Positions 50,673-58,597 of a stretch of DNA of 62,475 bases are shown here, in pieces. The notes beneath the pieces are model-generated. The model had not been told where the DNA came from and made no database searches. It saw nothing but the letters and a program-made list of their open reading frames with translations. The stretch is from Anaerococcus sp. (GTDB lineage: Bacteria; Bacillota; Clostridia; Tissierellales; Peptoniphilaceae). The position numbers and the translations under genes are program-made. The first letter of the stretch is position 1; the number at the start of each line of letters is the position of its first letter. The DNA lies in NCBI RefSeq assembly GCF_030825785.1, contig NZ_JAPJPG010000003.1:1-62475 (forward strand). Reading direction: 5' to 3'.

Positions 50673-51905
50673 ATGTCAGAAAAGAAAGTGAAAAAGAAAT
50701 CGAATCTTACAAGAAACATCCTAATCGCCTTAGTTTCGGCGGTTATCCTAGGTCTTTTACTACAAAGTAAGGCAGAGATTTTAAATGAGTATATCAAACC
50801 ATTCGGTGATATATTTCTAAATCTAATCAAGTTTATAGTAACTCCGATAGTATTTTTCTCAATCATTGGAGGAATTGTCTCCATGAGAGATATTAAGAAG
50901 GTCGGAGAAGTCGGAATTTTTACCATAATTTATTATTTCTTAACCACAACCTGTGCCATAGTAATAGGCCTGGGCTTTGCCAATATATTTAAGAAAATAT
51001 TTCCAGTAATAGCTACGACAAACTTGGAATATGAAGTTGGGGAAAAAGTCTCCTTTATGGACACCCTAGTAAATATCTTTCCTAATAACTTCCTAAGCCC
51101 AATGGTAGAAGCCAACATGCTCCAGATAATCGTAGGAGCAATGATTGTCGGATTTTCTATCCTACTTATCAAAAAAGAAAGCCAAGCTAAGGCAATAGGG
51201 GCAGTTGATGTCTTAAATGAAATATTTATGAAGGCAATGGAGTTAATCCTAAGCTTATCTCCAATAGGTGTATTTTGCTTGCTCGTTCCAGTAATAGCAG
51301 AAAATGGTGCCATGATTATAGGATCTCTCGCATCAGTCTTACTTGTAGCCTACCTTGCCTATCTACTACACGGCCTTGTGGTCTACTCATTTACCATAAA
51401 GACCTTGGCTAAACTGAGCCCTATAAAATTCTTCAAGGGCATGGCACCAGCTATAATGTTTGCCTTCTCATCAGCATCATCAGTAGGAACTATCCCAATC
51501 AACATCAAATGCTGCGAAGAACTTGGAGCAGATCATGACGTAACAAGCTTCGTCCTACCCCTAGGAGCTACCATAAACATGGACGGAACAGCAATCTATC
51601 AGGGAGTGTGCGCAGTATTTATTGCTTCTTGTTATGGAATAGATTTAACAATTGGTCAAATGGTAAATATAGTCCTTACAGCAACTCTAGCATCTATAGG
51701 AACAGCAGGAGTTCCAGGAAGCGGAATGATAATGCTTGCCATGGTCCTTCAATCAGTAGGTCTTCCTGTAGAAGGAATCGCCCTAGTAGCAGGAATCGAT
51801 AGGATATTCGATATGGGAAGAACTACCCTAAATATCACAGGAGATGCAACTGCTTCTATAATAAATACCGAAAGACTTAGAAGAAAAGGGAAACTTTCCA
51901 AATAA
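50673..51905 (+). CDS. Dicarboxylate/amino acid:cation symporter (DAACS, GltP/SstT-like)
   Basis: 410 aa with eight membrane segments and two re-entrant loops. HP1 serine-rich motif FAFSSASSVGTIPINIKC (~266-283), the NMDGT motif in GATINMDGTAIYQG (~298), and HP2 GTAGVPGSGMIMLAM (~347) with DRIFDMGRTTLNITGD near the end. Takes up glutamate, aspartate, serine/threonine or C4-dicarboxylates with Na+ or H+; the substrate cannot be decided by eye. AGGAGG precedes the start. TTGCAA (50619) with TATATT (50643) is a possible promoter. Confidence 0.92.
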   Translation: MSEKKVKKKSNLTRNILIALVSAVILGLLLQSKAEILNEYIKPFGDIFLNLIKFIVTPIVFFSIIGGIVSMRDIKKVGEVGIFTIIYYFLTTTCAIVIGLGFANIFKKIFPVIATTNLEYEVGEKVSFMDTLVNIFPNNFLSPMVEANMLQIIVGAMIVGFSILLIKKESQAKAIGAVDVLNEIFMKAMELILSLSPIGVFCLLVPVIAENGAMIIGSLASVLLVAYLAYLLHGLVVYSFTIKTLAKLSPIKFFKGMAPAIMFAFSSASSVGTIPINIKCCEELGADHDVTSFVLPLGATINMDGTAIYQGVCAVFIASCYGIDLTIGQMVNIVLTATLASIGTAGVPGSGMIMLAMVLQSVGLPVEGIALVAGIDRIFDMGRTTLNITGDATASIINTERLRRKGKLSK

Positions 51906-51932
51906 AAAAGCGGATACAATCCGCACTTAAAA

Positions 51933-51966
51933 AACAAATCCACCTTGCGGGGTGGATTTGTTTTTA
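51933..51966. terminator. Strong bidirectional terminator
   Basis: 12-bp stem AACAAATCCACC (51933-51944) / GGTGGATTTGTT (51951-51962) with T-rich and A-rich flanks. A smaller GCGGAT/ATCCGC hairpin precedes it (51910-51924). Confidence 0.9.
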
Positions 51967-52191
51967 TTTATTCAATTCTTCAAGTAGGTAGTCGCAATCC
52001 ATTCCGTGTACCATGCAAGCTTCTTCGAGGCTTTCATAGAGGGAAGATGGACATGCGATACATCCCATTCCTGCCATCAAAAGTGTGTTGATAGCTTCAG
52101 GTTTTATTTGAATTATCTCGCCTATTATCATATCACGAGTGATTTTCTTTTCGCTAGTTTTATCAGTTGTTTTATTTTCTTCTAAAGCCAT
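51964..52191 (-). CDS. DUF1858 redox-disulfide domain protein (prismane-associated type)
   Basis: 75 aa. The DUF1858 core is ITRDMIIGEIIQIKPEAINTLL followed by MGCIACPSSLYESLEEACMVHGMD (both split), with a C-x-x-C pair at ~44-47 and a third cysteine before HGMD. The family often lies beside hybrid cluster proteins and may act as a small redox or metal-handling domain; no hybrid cluster gene is in the window. AAGGAGG precedes the ATG at 52191. Confidence 0.85.
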   Translation of the reverse strand: MALEENKTTDKTSEKKITRDMIIGEIIQIKPEAINTLLMAGMGCIACPSSLYESLEEACMVHGMDCDYLLEELNK

Positions 52192-52215
52192 ATAGACCTC
52201 CTTCTTGCTAGTATT

Positions 52216-52243
52216 ATTTTACTACAAAAATAGAATGATTCAA
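52216..52243 (-). promoter_or_regulatory. Promoter of the DUF1858 gene
   Basis: Minus strand TTGAAT (52243-52238), 16-bp spacer, TAAAAT (52221-52216), about 25 bases upstream of the ATG. Confidence 0.5.
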
Positions 52244-52248
52244 AGTGT

Positions 52249-52276
52249 TTTACTAGGGATTGATTTATTATATAAT
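52249..52276 (+). promoter_or_regulatory. Promoter of the small coiled-coil membrane protein gene
   Basis: TTTACT (52249-52254), 16-bp spacer, TATAAT (52271-52276); AGGAGG and ATG (52293) follow within about 17 bases, so the leader is very short. Confidence 0.5.
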
Positions 52277-52292
52277 ATATATAGGAGGTAGT

Positions 52293-52649
52293 ATGGACAA
52301 AAAGATAAAATTATTAGAAGATATAAGCGAAGATAGGAAGAATCTTTTTAGGATAAATGAAGAGATAGAAGGACTAAATAAGGCAGTTTCCTTTTGGAAA
52401 ATTTTCCTTTTCCCTTTGGTGATTTCTTTTATAGTCTTTTTACTAGGAGGACAAATGGGATTAAGTGATGGACAAAAGATCGGGATTTTTATCATAACAT
52501 TTGCCCTAGCCTTGATTATTCTTACGAGAAGATCTAAGAAGATAATTAGCCAAGAGAAGGAAATCTTGATTGAGAAAAGAAAAAATATCCAACATGAGAT
52601 CTTTGAAAAGACTAAGAGATTAAGAGAGGATGGGAAAGATTTAAGCTAA
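52293..52649 (+). CDS. Small coiled-coil membrane protein
   Basis: 118 aa. An N-terminal charged helix (KKIKLLEDISEDRKNLFRIN, ~2-25), two closely spaced membrane segments (FWKIFLFPLVISFIVFLLGG; IGIFIITFALALIIL), and a C-terminal charged helix with coiled-coil character (SQEKEILIEKRKNIQHEIFEK, split). Start at 52293 follows AGGAGG; upstream TTG/ATA-rich codons at 52260 lie in the promoter. Family not recognised. Possibly a membrane adaptor; no context clue. Confidence 0.65.
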   Translation: MDKKIKLLEDISEDRKNLFRINEEIEGLNKAVSFWKIFLFPLVISFIVFLLGGQMGLSDGQKIGIFIITFALALIILTRRSKKIISQEKEILIEKRKNIQHEIFEKTKRLREDGKDLS

Positions 52650-52702
52650 ATAATTTCTTAATAGCTTTTTGCTATATAAGTGATGTCGGCAAAGCTTTTC
52701 GA

Positions 52703-52730
52703 TTGAAAAATCGCAAGAGCTTAGTATAAT
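52703..52730 (+). promoter_or_regulatory. Promoter of htpG
   Basis: TTGAAA (52703-52708), 16-bp spacer, TATAAT (52725-52730). The CIRCE operator begins two bases after the -10 box, so the start point lies inside it. Confidence 0.65.
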
Positions 52731-52731
52731 A

Positions 52732-52758
52732 TTAGCAGTCAAACACAAAGAGTGCTAA
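52732..52758 (+). promoter_or_regulatory. CIRCE operator (HrcA-binding site) upstream of htpG
   Basis: TTAGCAGTC (52732-52740), nine-base spacer, GAGTGCTAA (52750-52758), compared with the consensus TTAGCACTC-N9-GAGTGCTAA: one mismatch in 18. It overlaps the transcription start region and runs into the AAGGAGG ribosome site, so bound HrcA would block initiation. Confidence 0.88.
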
Positions 52759-52767
52759 GGAGGATAA

Positions 52768-54621
52768 ATGAAAAAAGAATTTAAAGCTGAAGCCAAAAAA
52801 GTAATGGATCTTATGATCAACTCCATCTATACCAACAAGGAAATCTTCCTAAGAGAGTTGATATCCAATGCTTCAGACGCACTAGATAAATTATATTACA
52901 AGGATTTAAAAAGCGATAATTCTACCGACAAGGCGGACTATTATATAGAACTAATCCCAAACAAGGACGAAAGAAGCCTAACGATCAGAGATACGGGAAT
53001 TGGAATGAATGAGACAGACCTTACAGAAAATCTCGGAACAATTGCCAAATCTGGTACAGAAGCCTTCAGAAAATCAGTTGAAGACTCTGATATCAAGGAC
53101 CTAATAGGCCAATTCGGTGTAGGATTTTACTCTGCCTTTATGGTAGCAGATAAGATCGAAGTCCTTACGAAAAAGTTCGGCGAGGATGAGGCTTACTTGT
53201 GGGAGTCAGTGAATGCAGAATCTTACGAAATTAAGGAAGCGAATAAGGAAGGTCACGGAACTGACATCAAGCTTTTCTTTAAGGAAAATACAGAAGATGA
53301 CAACTACGATGATTTCCTCGACCAATATAGGATTCAGTCTCTTGTAGAGAAATATTCTAACTATATCAGATACCCTATCAAGATGCTTGTAACAAAGACA
53401 AGACAAAGCGAGGATTCTACAGAAGATGAACCTAAATATGAAGATTACAAAGACTATGATATCCTAAATTCCAACGAGCCTATCTGGAAAAAGAAAAAGA
53501 GCGACCTTAAGGATGAGGATTATATCAACTTCTACAGGGAAAGCCACTATGGTTTTGATGAGCCACTTTCCTGGGTACACTTCGCAGTTGAAGGTCTGGT
53601 AAGCTTTAAGACTCTCTTATATATACCAAAGAAGGCTCCATTTGACTTTTACTCCAAGGATTACAAGAAGGGCCTTGAGCTATACTCCCACGGAGTTAAA
53701 ATTATGGATAGGTCAGAAGACCTCTTAGATGATAGCTTCTCTTTTGTAAAGGGTGTGGTAGACAGTGACGATATTAGCCTAAATATCTCAAGAGAAACCC
53801 TCCAACAAGACAGACAAGTTAGACTTATTGCTAAGCAAATCAACAAGAAGATCAAACAAGCCCTAGCTGATTTGATGAAAAATGATAGGGAAAAATACGA
53901 GACCTTCTTTAAGGAATTTGGTAATAGCTTAAAGGTATCAATCTATGAATCATATGGAGCAAACAAGGCTGATCTTGAAGATCTCTTGCTCTTTAATTCA
54001 AGAAAAGAAGATAAGCTAATAAGTCTAGCTGAGTATAAGGAAAATATGAAGTCCACTGATGAAGAAATCCTCTACGCAGTGGGAGATAGTCTAGAAAAAA
54101 TCAAGAATTCTCCAGCCCTAGCTTTAGTAGATGAAGATAGGGATGTCCTTCTCCTAGATGAAAAGCTAGATGAATTCCTAATCAAGATGCTAAAAGACTA
54201 CAAGGATCTTCCTTTTAAATCAATCAATCAGGAAGAAGAAAAAGAAGGCGAAGAAAAGGACGAAGCCCTTACTAAACTAGCAGGCTTTGTTAAGGAAAAC
54301 ACTCCAGAAGATGTAGTAGATGTAAGATTTACCGACAAACTTGCTGACCTACCATCAATGATCAAGCAAAGGGGAGAAGTCTCAATCGAGATGGAAAAGA
54401 CCTTGAAGGACCAACCACAAGCTATGGGCATCAAGGCAGATAAAGTCCTTGAGATAAACAAGTCCACCAAGGCCTTCGATATCCTAAAGGAAAATATGGA
54501 CAAGGATGAGGATAAGGCAAAGATGATTGTAAATCTCTTATTAGATCAAGCAAGACTAATGGAAGGCCTAGAAATAGACGATCCAGTAGCCTATACCAAA
54601 AATATATGGAAATTAATTTAG
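52768..54621 (+). CDS. htpG: Chaperone protein HtpG (bacterial Hsp90)
   Basis: 617 aa. ATP-binding GHKL domain (~1-215): REIFLRELISNASDALDKL-like motif (written IFLRELISNASDALDKLYY), RDTGIGM (~74), and GQFGVGFYSAFMV (~112). Middle domain (~225-490) with LNISRETLQQD (~330), and C-terminal dimerisation domain. ATP-driven folding factor in the cytoplasm. The perfect setting of CIRCE, promoter and AAGGAGG indicates HrcA-controlled heat induction. The next gene begins eight bases after the stop and may be cotranscribed. Confidence 0.96.
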   Translation: MKKEFKAEAKKVMDLMINSIYTNKEIFLRELISNASDALDKLYYKDLKSDNSTDKADYYIELIPNKDERSLTIRDTGIGMNETDLTENLGTIAKSGTEAFRKSVEDSDIKDLIGQFGVGFYSAFMVADKIEVLTKKFGEDEAYLWESVNAESYEIKEANKEGHGTDIKLFFKENTEDDNYDDFLDQYRIQSLVEKYSNYIRYPIKMLVTKTRQSEDSTEDEPKYEDYKDYDILNSNEPIWKKKKSDLKDEDYINFYRESHYGFDEPLSWVHFAVEGLVSFKTLLYIPKKAPFDFYSKDYKKGLELYSHGVKIMDRSEDLLDDSFSFVKGVVDSDDISLNISRETLQQDRQVRLIAKQINKKIKQALADLMKNDREKYETFFKEFGNSLKVSIYESYGANKADLEDLLLFNSRKEDKLISLAEYKENMKSTDEEILYAVGDSLEKIKNSPALALVDEDRDVLLLDEKLDEFLIKMLKDYKDLPFKSINQEEEKEGEEKDEALTKLAGFVKENTPEDVVDVRFTDKLADLPSMIKQRGEVSIEMEKTLKDQPQAMGIKADKVLEINKSTKAFDILKENMDKDEDKAKMIVNLLLDQARLMEGLEIDDPVAYTKNIWKLI

Positions 54622-54629
54622 GAGAAATA

Positions 54630-56012
54630 ATGGAATACAAAAGAAAAAATGTTTGGCTAAACATTGACCAAGCCAAAAAAGACGAGCTAGAAAGCCTATC
54701 TACCGACTACATGGACTTTATGAATAAGTCCAAGACAGAAAGGCTCGCAGTAAAAGAAATCGTAAAAAGGGCAGAAGAAGCTGGCTTTAGAAACATAGAT
54801 GAGGTCATAGAAGAAGGAAAGCTTGAAGCAGGTGATAAGGTCTATGCTATAAATAGGCAAAAGGCCGTAGCCCTTTTCGTAATTGGAAGCGAAGACTTCG
54901 AGGCTGGAATGAATATTGTAGGAAGCCACCTAGATAGCCCAAGACTTGACCTAAAGCCTGTTCCTCTTTACGAATCAAAAAACATAGCGTATCTTAAGAC
55001 TCACTATTATGGTGGAATCAAAAAATACCACTGGATCAATATTCCCCTAGCCCTTCATGGAGTCGTTTATAATAAGGAAGGCGAGAAAATCGAAGTATCT
55101 ATAGGAGAAGAAGCAGATGAGCCAGTATTTTTCATCTCAGAGCTTCTAGTTCACCTTTCCAAAGACTTAAACCAAAAAAAGGCAGCTGAAGTTATAGAAG
55201 GAGAACAATTAAATATCTTAGTTGGATCAATCCCACTAGAAGATGAAAAAGACAATCCAGTTAAGAAAAACATCCTACAAATCTTAAATGATAAATATAA
55301 TATAGAAGAAGAGGACTTCCTCACAGCAGAATTTGAAGTAGTCCCTGCAGATAAGGCGAGACTTGTCGGTCTTGACTCATCAATGATTATGGCCTACGGA
55401 CACGACGATAAGGTATGTGCCTACACTTCCCTCCGTGCCATTTTGAAAAGCGAAAATCCTAAAAAGACCCTAGTAGGACTATTTGTCGACAAGGAAGAGA
55501 TAGGATCAGTAGGAGCTACAGGAATGAGCTCTCAATTTTTCGAAAACACTGTAGTAGAACTTATGAACCTTGCTGGAGGAGTAAACCTAGTAAGCTTTAA
55601 AAGAGCTATGAAAAACTCCAAAGTTCTCTCAGCAGACGTAACACTCGCAGAAGATCCAAACTTCCTGGAAGCTACAGAGGAAAATAACACTGCCAAGCTC
55701 GGCCACGGAGTCTGCCTAACCAAATACACCGGAGCAAGAGGAAAGGGTGGCTCAAACGATGCAGATGCAGAGTTCCTCCAAGAAGTAAGACTTGCCTTCG
55801 ATAAGGGAGAAGCAATCTGGCAAACAGGAGAGCTAGGAAAGATCGATCAAGGTGGTGGAGGAACTATAGCCTACATCCTCGCAGAATACGGAATGCAGGT
55901 AGTAGACTGTGGAACGCCAGTAATCTCCATGCACGCCCCACTAGAACTTGTAAGCAAAGCCGATGTTTACGAGACTTATAGGGCCTACAAATCTTTCTAC
56001 GAAAATATTTGA
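54630..56012 (+). CDS. M18-family zinc aminopeptidase, copy 2
   Basis: 460 aa, the longer aminopeptidase-1 branch of M18. Motifs: IVGSHLDSPRLDLKPVPLYE (~97), LFVDKEEIGSVGATGM (~290) with bridging Asp and catalytic Glu, ISMHAPLELVSKAD (~437). At the site where copy 1 has SADQAHAIHPNF this protein has SADVTLAEDPNF, so the histidine pattern differs and substrate preference may too. Start at 54630 follows TAGGAGA; upstream ATG 54606 is inside htpG. Likely cytosolic peptide trimming. It lies eight bases after htpG, with no separate promoter seen. Confidence 0.88.
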   Translation: MEYKRKNVWLNIDQAKKDELESLSTDYMDFMNKSKTERLAVKEIVKRAEEAGFRNIDEVIEEGKLEAGDKVYAINRQKAVALFVIGSEDFEAGMNIVGSHLDSPRLDLKPVPLYESKNIAYLKTHYYGGIKKYHWINIPLALHGVVYNKEGEKIEVSIGEEADEPVFFISELLVHLSKDLNQKKAAEVIEGEQLNILVGSIPLEDEKDNPVKKNILQILNDKYNIEEEDFLTAEFEVVPADKARLVGLDSSMIMAYGHDDKVCAYTSLRAILKSENPKKTLVGLFVDKEEIGSVGATGMSSQFFENTVVELMNLAGGVNLVSFKRAMKNSKVLSADVTLAEDPNFLEATEENNTAKLGHGVCLTKYTGARGKGGSNDADAEFLQEVRLAFDKGEAIWQTGELGKIDQGGGGTIAYILAEYGMQVVDCGTPVISMHAPLELVSKADVYETYRAYKSFYENI

Positions 56013-56036
56013 CAAGGTCACTAAAGAGCGTATAAT
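56009..56036 (+). promoter_or_regulatory. Upstream promoter of veg (P1)
   Basis: TTGACA (56009-56014), 16-bp spacer, TATAAT (56031-56036): both hexamers perfect. The -35 overlaps the stop codon of the peptidase gene. Confidence 0.75.
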
Positions 56037-56043
56037 TATAAAT

Positions 56044-56072
56044 TTGACATTACTTATGATTCATAGTATAAT
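56044..56072 (+). promoter_or_regulatory. Downstream promoter of veg (P2)
   Basis: TTGACA (56044-56049), 17-bp spacer, TATAAT (56067-56072): 12 of 12 consensus bases at ideal spacing, 30 bases before the ATG. Confidence 0.88.
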
Positions 56073-56102
56073 AGTACTCATAATGAATGAGAGGATGATT
56101 AA

Positions 56103-56339
56103 ATGGCACATAAATCAGTTCAAGATATTAGAGATGAAGTAAGAAGTAATGTGGGTAAGGAAGTTATTCTCAAAGCAGATATGGGAAGAAAAAGAATCAA
56201 GACTAAGACTGGTGTCATAGTTAATGCCTTCCCAAGCGTATTTACAGTTAGGGTTAACAATGATTTCGATGTAGAAAGAACAGTGTCTTACACTTATTCA
56301 GATATATTGACATCAACAGTTAAACTTGTAGCAAATTAA
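56103..56339 (+). CDS. veg: Veg family protein
   Basis: 78 aa, Veg/DUF1021 family with SH3-like fold: SVQDIRDEVRSNVGKEVILKAD (split, ~5-26), GRKRIKTKTGVIVNAFPSVF (~28-47) and RTVSYTYSDILTSTVKL. In Bacillus subtilis Veg influences biofilm formation and spore outgrowth and its promoter is among the strongest known; the molecular role stays unclear. Two perfect-hexamer promoters upstream and a strong terminator downstream predict an abundant monocistronic message. GAGGATG precedes the ATG. Confidence 0.93.
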   Translation: MAHKSVQDIRDEVRSNVGKEVILKADMGRKRIKTKTGVIVNAFPSVFTVRVNNDFDVERTVSYTYSDILTSTVKLVAN

Positions 56340-56341
56340 AT

Positions 56342-56380
56342 ATAAGACCTTGTTGCATGATTGCACAGGGTCTTATTTTT
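56342..56380 (+). terminator. Terminator after veg
   Basis: Long stem ATAAGACCTTGTTGCA / TGCACAGGGTCTTAT with small mismatches, then TTTTT. Confidence 0.88.
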
Positions 56381-56401
56381 GTGATTTATAAAGGAGAAAA
56401 A

Positions 56402-57232
56402 ATGAAAGAAATATATGCAGACTTACATTCCCACACCAATCACTCTGATGGACTATTGGAAATAGAAGAGCTTCTAGTTCTTGCTCAAGAAGCTAACATC
56501 AAAGTCCTTGCCATAACAGATCATGATACGACAGATCAATACGAAATAATAAGGGAAAAAGCAAAAGAAATCGGTATAAGGACGGTCAAAGGAGTTGAGA
56601 TAAGCTCTTATGATTACCAAGTAGACAAAAAAGTCCACATAGTAGCCCTCTTTCTTCCAGATAAGACCCCTCATATAGACAAACTTTGTGGTGAATTTCT
56701 AGAAAAAAGGGATAAAAATCACAGGAAATTAATAAAAGACTTACAGGAGAAGGGCTACGATATAGACTATAAGGCCTGCAAGAAATTCTCCCCATATTCT
56801 ATAGTCTTTAAGTCCAATATCCTTCAGGCTCTTAATGAAAGATATCCAGAAGAAAACTTCACCTTCAAGGAAGTTTTTGGCTCTATGAAAGATAAAAGTA
56901 AGAACCTAGAAATGGGCTATATAGACGTTGAAGATGGAATAAAGGCAGCCCTTGCCGATGGAGCAATCCCAATCCTTGCCCATCCATGCCAGTACGAAAA
57001 CTACCCAGAAGTAGGAAAATACGTATCCTTCGGCCTAAGAGGAATAGAAATATCCCACAGACTAATGAAAGAAGAGGACTTTGACCTAACAAAAAACCTA
57101 GCAGAAAAGTATGATCTCATTGGTTCAGGAGGATCTGACTTCCACGACCCAGCAAAACACCTTCTAGGAAAGTTCGGCCTAAGCAAGGAAGAATTCGATA
57201 AGCTTCTTCAAAAGTCGGGAAAGAAATTATAA
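56402..57232 (+). CDS. PHP-domain metal-dependent phosphoesterase
   Basis: 276 aa, PHP domain of the YciV/RNase AM-like group. Metal-site motifs: DLHSHTNHSDGLLE (~6-19), AITDHDTTD (~39-47), GVEISSYD (~64), ILAHPCQYENY (~192) and GSGGSDFHDP (~239). Relatives remove phosphate from 3',5'-bisphosphonucleotides or digest short RNA 5' to 3'; the substrate here is unassigned. ATG at 56402 follows AAAGGAG; the in-frame ATG at 56357 lies within the veg terminator. Convergent with the next gene. Confidence 0.88.
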   Translation: MKEIYADLHSHTNHSDGLLEIEELLVLAQEANIKVLAITDHDTTDQYEIIREKAKEIGIRTVKGVEISSYDYQVDKKVHIVALFLPDKTPHIDKLCGEFLEKRDKNHRKLIKDLQEKGYDIDYKACKKFSPYSIVFKSNILQALNERYPEENFTFKEVFGSMKDKSKNLEMGYIDVEDGIKAALADGAIPILAHPCQYENYPEVGKYVSFGLRGIEISHRLMKEEDFDLTKNLAEKYDLIGSGGSDFHDPAKHLLGKFGLSKEEFDKLLQKSGKKL

Positions 57233-57248
57233 ATGAAATTGTTCACCA

Positions 57249-57284
57249 AAAAAGGTAATCCAGAAATTTTCCTGATTACCTTTT
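57249..57284. terminator. Bidirectional terminator between convergent genes
   Basis: AAAAGGTAATC / TGATTACCTTTT stem with AAATTT-type loop, T-rich on both strands. Confidence 0.85.
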
Positions 57285-57294
57285 AATTTATCTA

Positions 57295-57864
57295 TTATTC
57301 ATTTTCCTTCTCTACTCTTAGAGTTTCGTCTAGGAGGGTTAGGTAGTATTTTTTGGCTGTTTCTATTTCAAAGATTGAAGAGTCGTTGAAGTAGTCGCTA
57401 ATTTCTCCTATTAGTTTAGTGATTTTTTCATCTTCTCCGTATTTGTCGGCGAGGGTTTCTGATTTTTCTATAAGTTGGTTGATCTTATAGATCAGTCCCA
57501 TGGTCTTGGCTTCTCTGTCGTTTTCCTTGAGAAGTTCCCTTAGGGTCCATTTTACGTTATTTTCTGTAATGCCTGCCTTATGTTGAACACTTGCATTATT
57601 TTCTCTTAGGCTATCTAGAAGGTCGAATAGCTCTTCATTCTCGAAGCCATTAAATAAGGTAAAGTCAAAGTCTAGATCGTAATCGTCATCTCTAACTTCC
57701 TTTTTATCCTCGCTAAAGCCCTCTATTCCAAGCAGGTGACCTATTGTATAGTCCAGATGATCCTTTCCTACTTCGATTATTTTTATATCATTTTCCTTAG
57801 CTATTTTCTTAAATCTATCGTATTTATCCATATCTATAGGATTGTAAAATAAAATTTCTGCCAT
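57295..57864 (-). CDS. DUF3783-like hypothetical protein
   Basis: 189 aa, acidic, no signal or membrane segment. N-terminal domain (AEILFYNPIDMDKYDRFKKI; IIEVGKDHLDYTIGHLLGIEG, each ~20-21 residues and here cut at the ends) resembles DUF3783, a small domain of unknown role in anaerobic Firmicutes. The C-terminal ~100 residues are helical and charged, with VKWTLRELLKENDREA. GAGAGGT lies before the ATG at 57864. Between a terminator and the inverted repeat copy 4; no functional context. Confidence 0.65.
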   Translation of the reverse strand: MAEILFYNPIDMDKYDRFKKIAKENDIKIIEVGKDHLDYTIGHLLGIEGFSEDKKEVRDDDYDLDFDFTLFNGFENEELFDLLDSLRENNASVQHKAGITENNVKWTLRELLKENDREAKTMGLIYKINQLIEKSETLADKYGEDEKITKLIGEISDYFNDSSIFEIETAKKYYLTLLDETLRVEKENE

Positions 57865-58133
57865 ATTTACCTCTCTTTTTACTATATATCATAAGTATAC
57901 TAATATAGGAGGAATAAGACAAATTATAGGATTTATAAGTCAGTGTAAACCTTCCTACGCCCTTATTTCGCCAGAATGAAAAATTCACCTTGCCTAGACC
58001 TTGCTTATCCTTCACCTCGACCTTGCCTTTCCCTTACCTCGAAACAAGCCCGTCCGGCTAATAGAGGATCGGAGAGGTCTCCATTCTAAGATGACACGTA
58101 AATAATAGAGACAATATAGTTTATGAAATCCGA
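57865..58133. repeat. Gene-free stretch with partial repeat modules
   Basis: Upstream of the minus-strand DUF3783 gene. AT-rich start, then CCTTGC/CCTCGA-type pyrimidine-rich repeats (CACCTTGCC, TTGCTTATCC, CACCTCGACC near 57987-58025) and one ACAAGCCCGTCCGGCTAATA box (from 58044) followed by GAGGATCGGAGAGGTCTCC. This looks like a fragment of the same modular repeat family adjoining copy 4. No gene was seen. Confidence 0.55.
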
Positions 58134-58465
58134 GGAGATGTCTCGACTACGCTCGACACTAGAGAGGAGAAAGAAAACAAAGTTTTCTCTCCTCTTCCCT
58201 TGTTTCGATACAAGCCCGTCCGGCTAATAGAGGACTGGAGAAATCTCCTAGAAATAGTAAAAGTATAATTCTTTTAATGATCATAGTTATTGCAACTAAC
58301 ACCTTTACGCCATCTCGAACGCATGTGAGAGATCTGCAGTCTATGATGACATGTGGATAAAAAAGTTTAAGTTATATACGAAAATACACGCCTAACAAAA
58401 TCTAAGATCAAATATGTCCCAAAGTTCTGTAGACCTCTCACGTAAAGTTCGAGGTGGCGGGGAAA
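58134..58465 (-). repeat. Modular hairpin repeat, copy 4 (inverted)
   Basis: On the minus strand this reproduces, in the same order, the modules of copies 2 and 3: ACGTGAGAGGTCTACAG-AACTTTGGGAC, ATCTTAGATTTTGTTAG, CTTAAACTTTTTTATCCACA, GACTGCAGATCTCTCACATG with TTCGAGATGGCG, AGAATTATACTTTTACTATT, a GCCGGACGGGCT box, the AGAAAAC/GTTTTCT hairpin (58172-58188) and the terminal GTCGAGCGTAGTCGAGACAT box ending near 58134. The 12-bp stem and the AGAACGCC hairpin are missing. It is about 56 kb from copies 1-3 and opposite in orientation. Bases 58466-58597 beyond it hold only the AT-rich upstream region of the next gene. Confidence 0.8.
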
Positions 58466-58597
58466 AGGAGAGGTCTCAACGTTATTATTATCATAGATCA
58501 AAGATGAAATTGAAAATATCCTATTACTACCTTTGACAAATTTTATATTTTCCCTCACTTGGGTATAAATAAATTAAGAATCTATACGGAGGAAATT

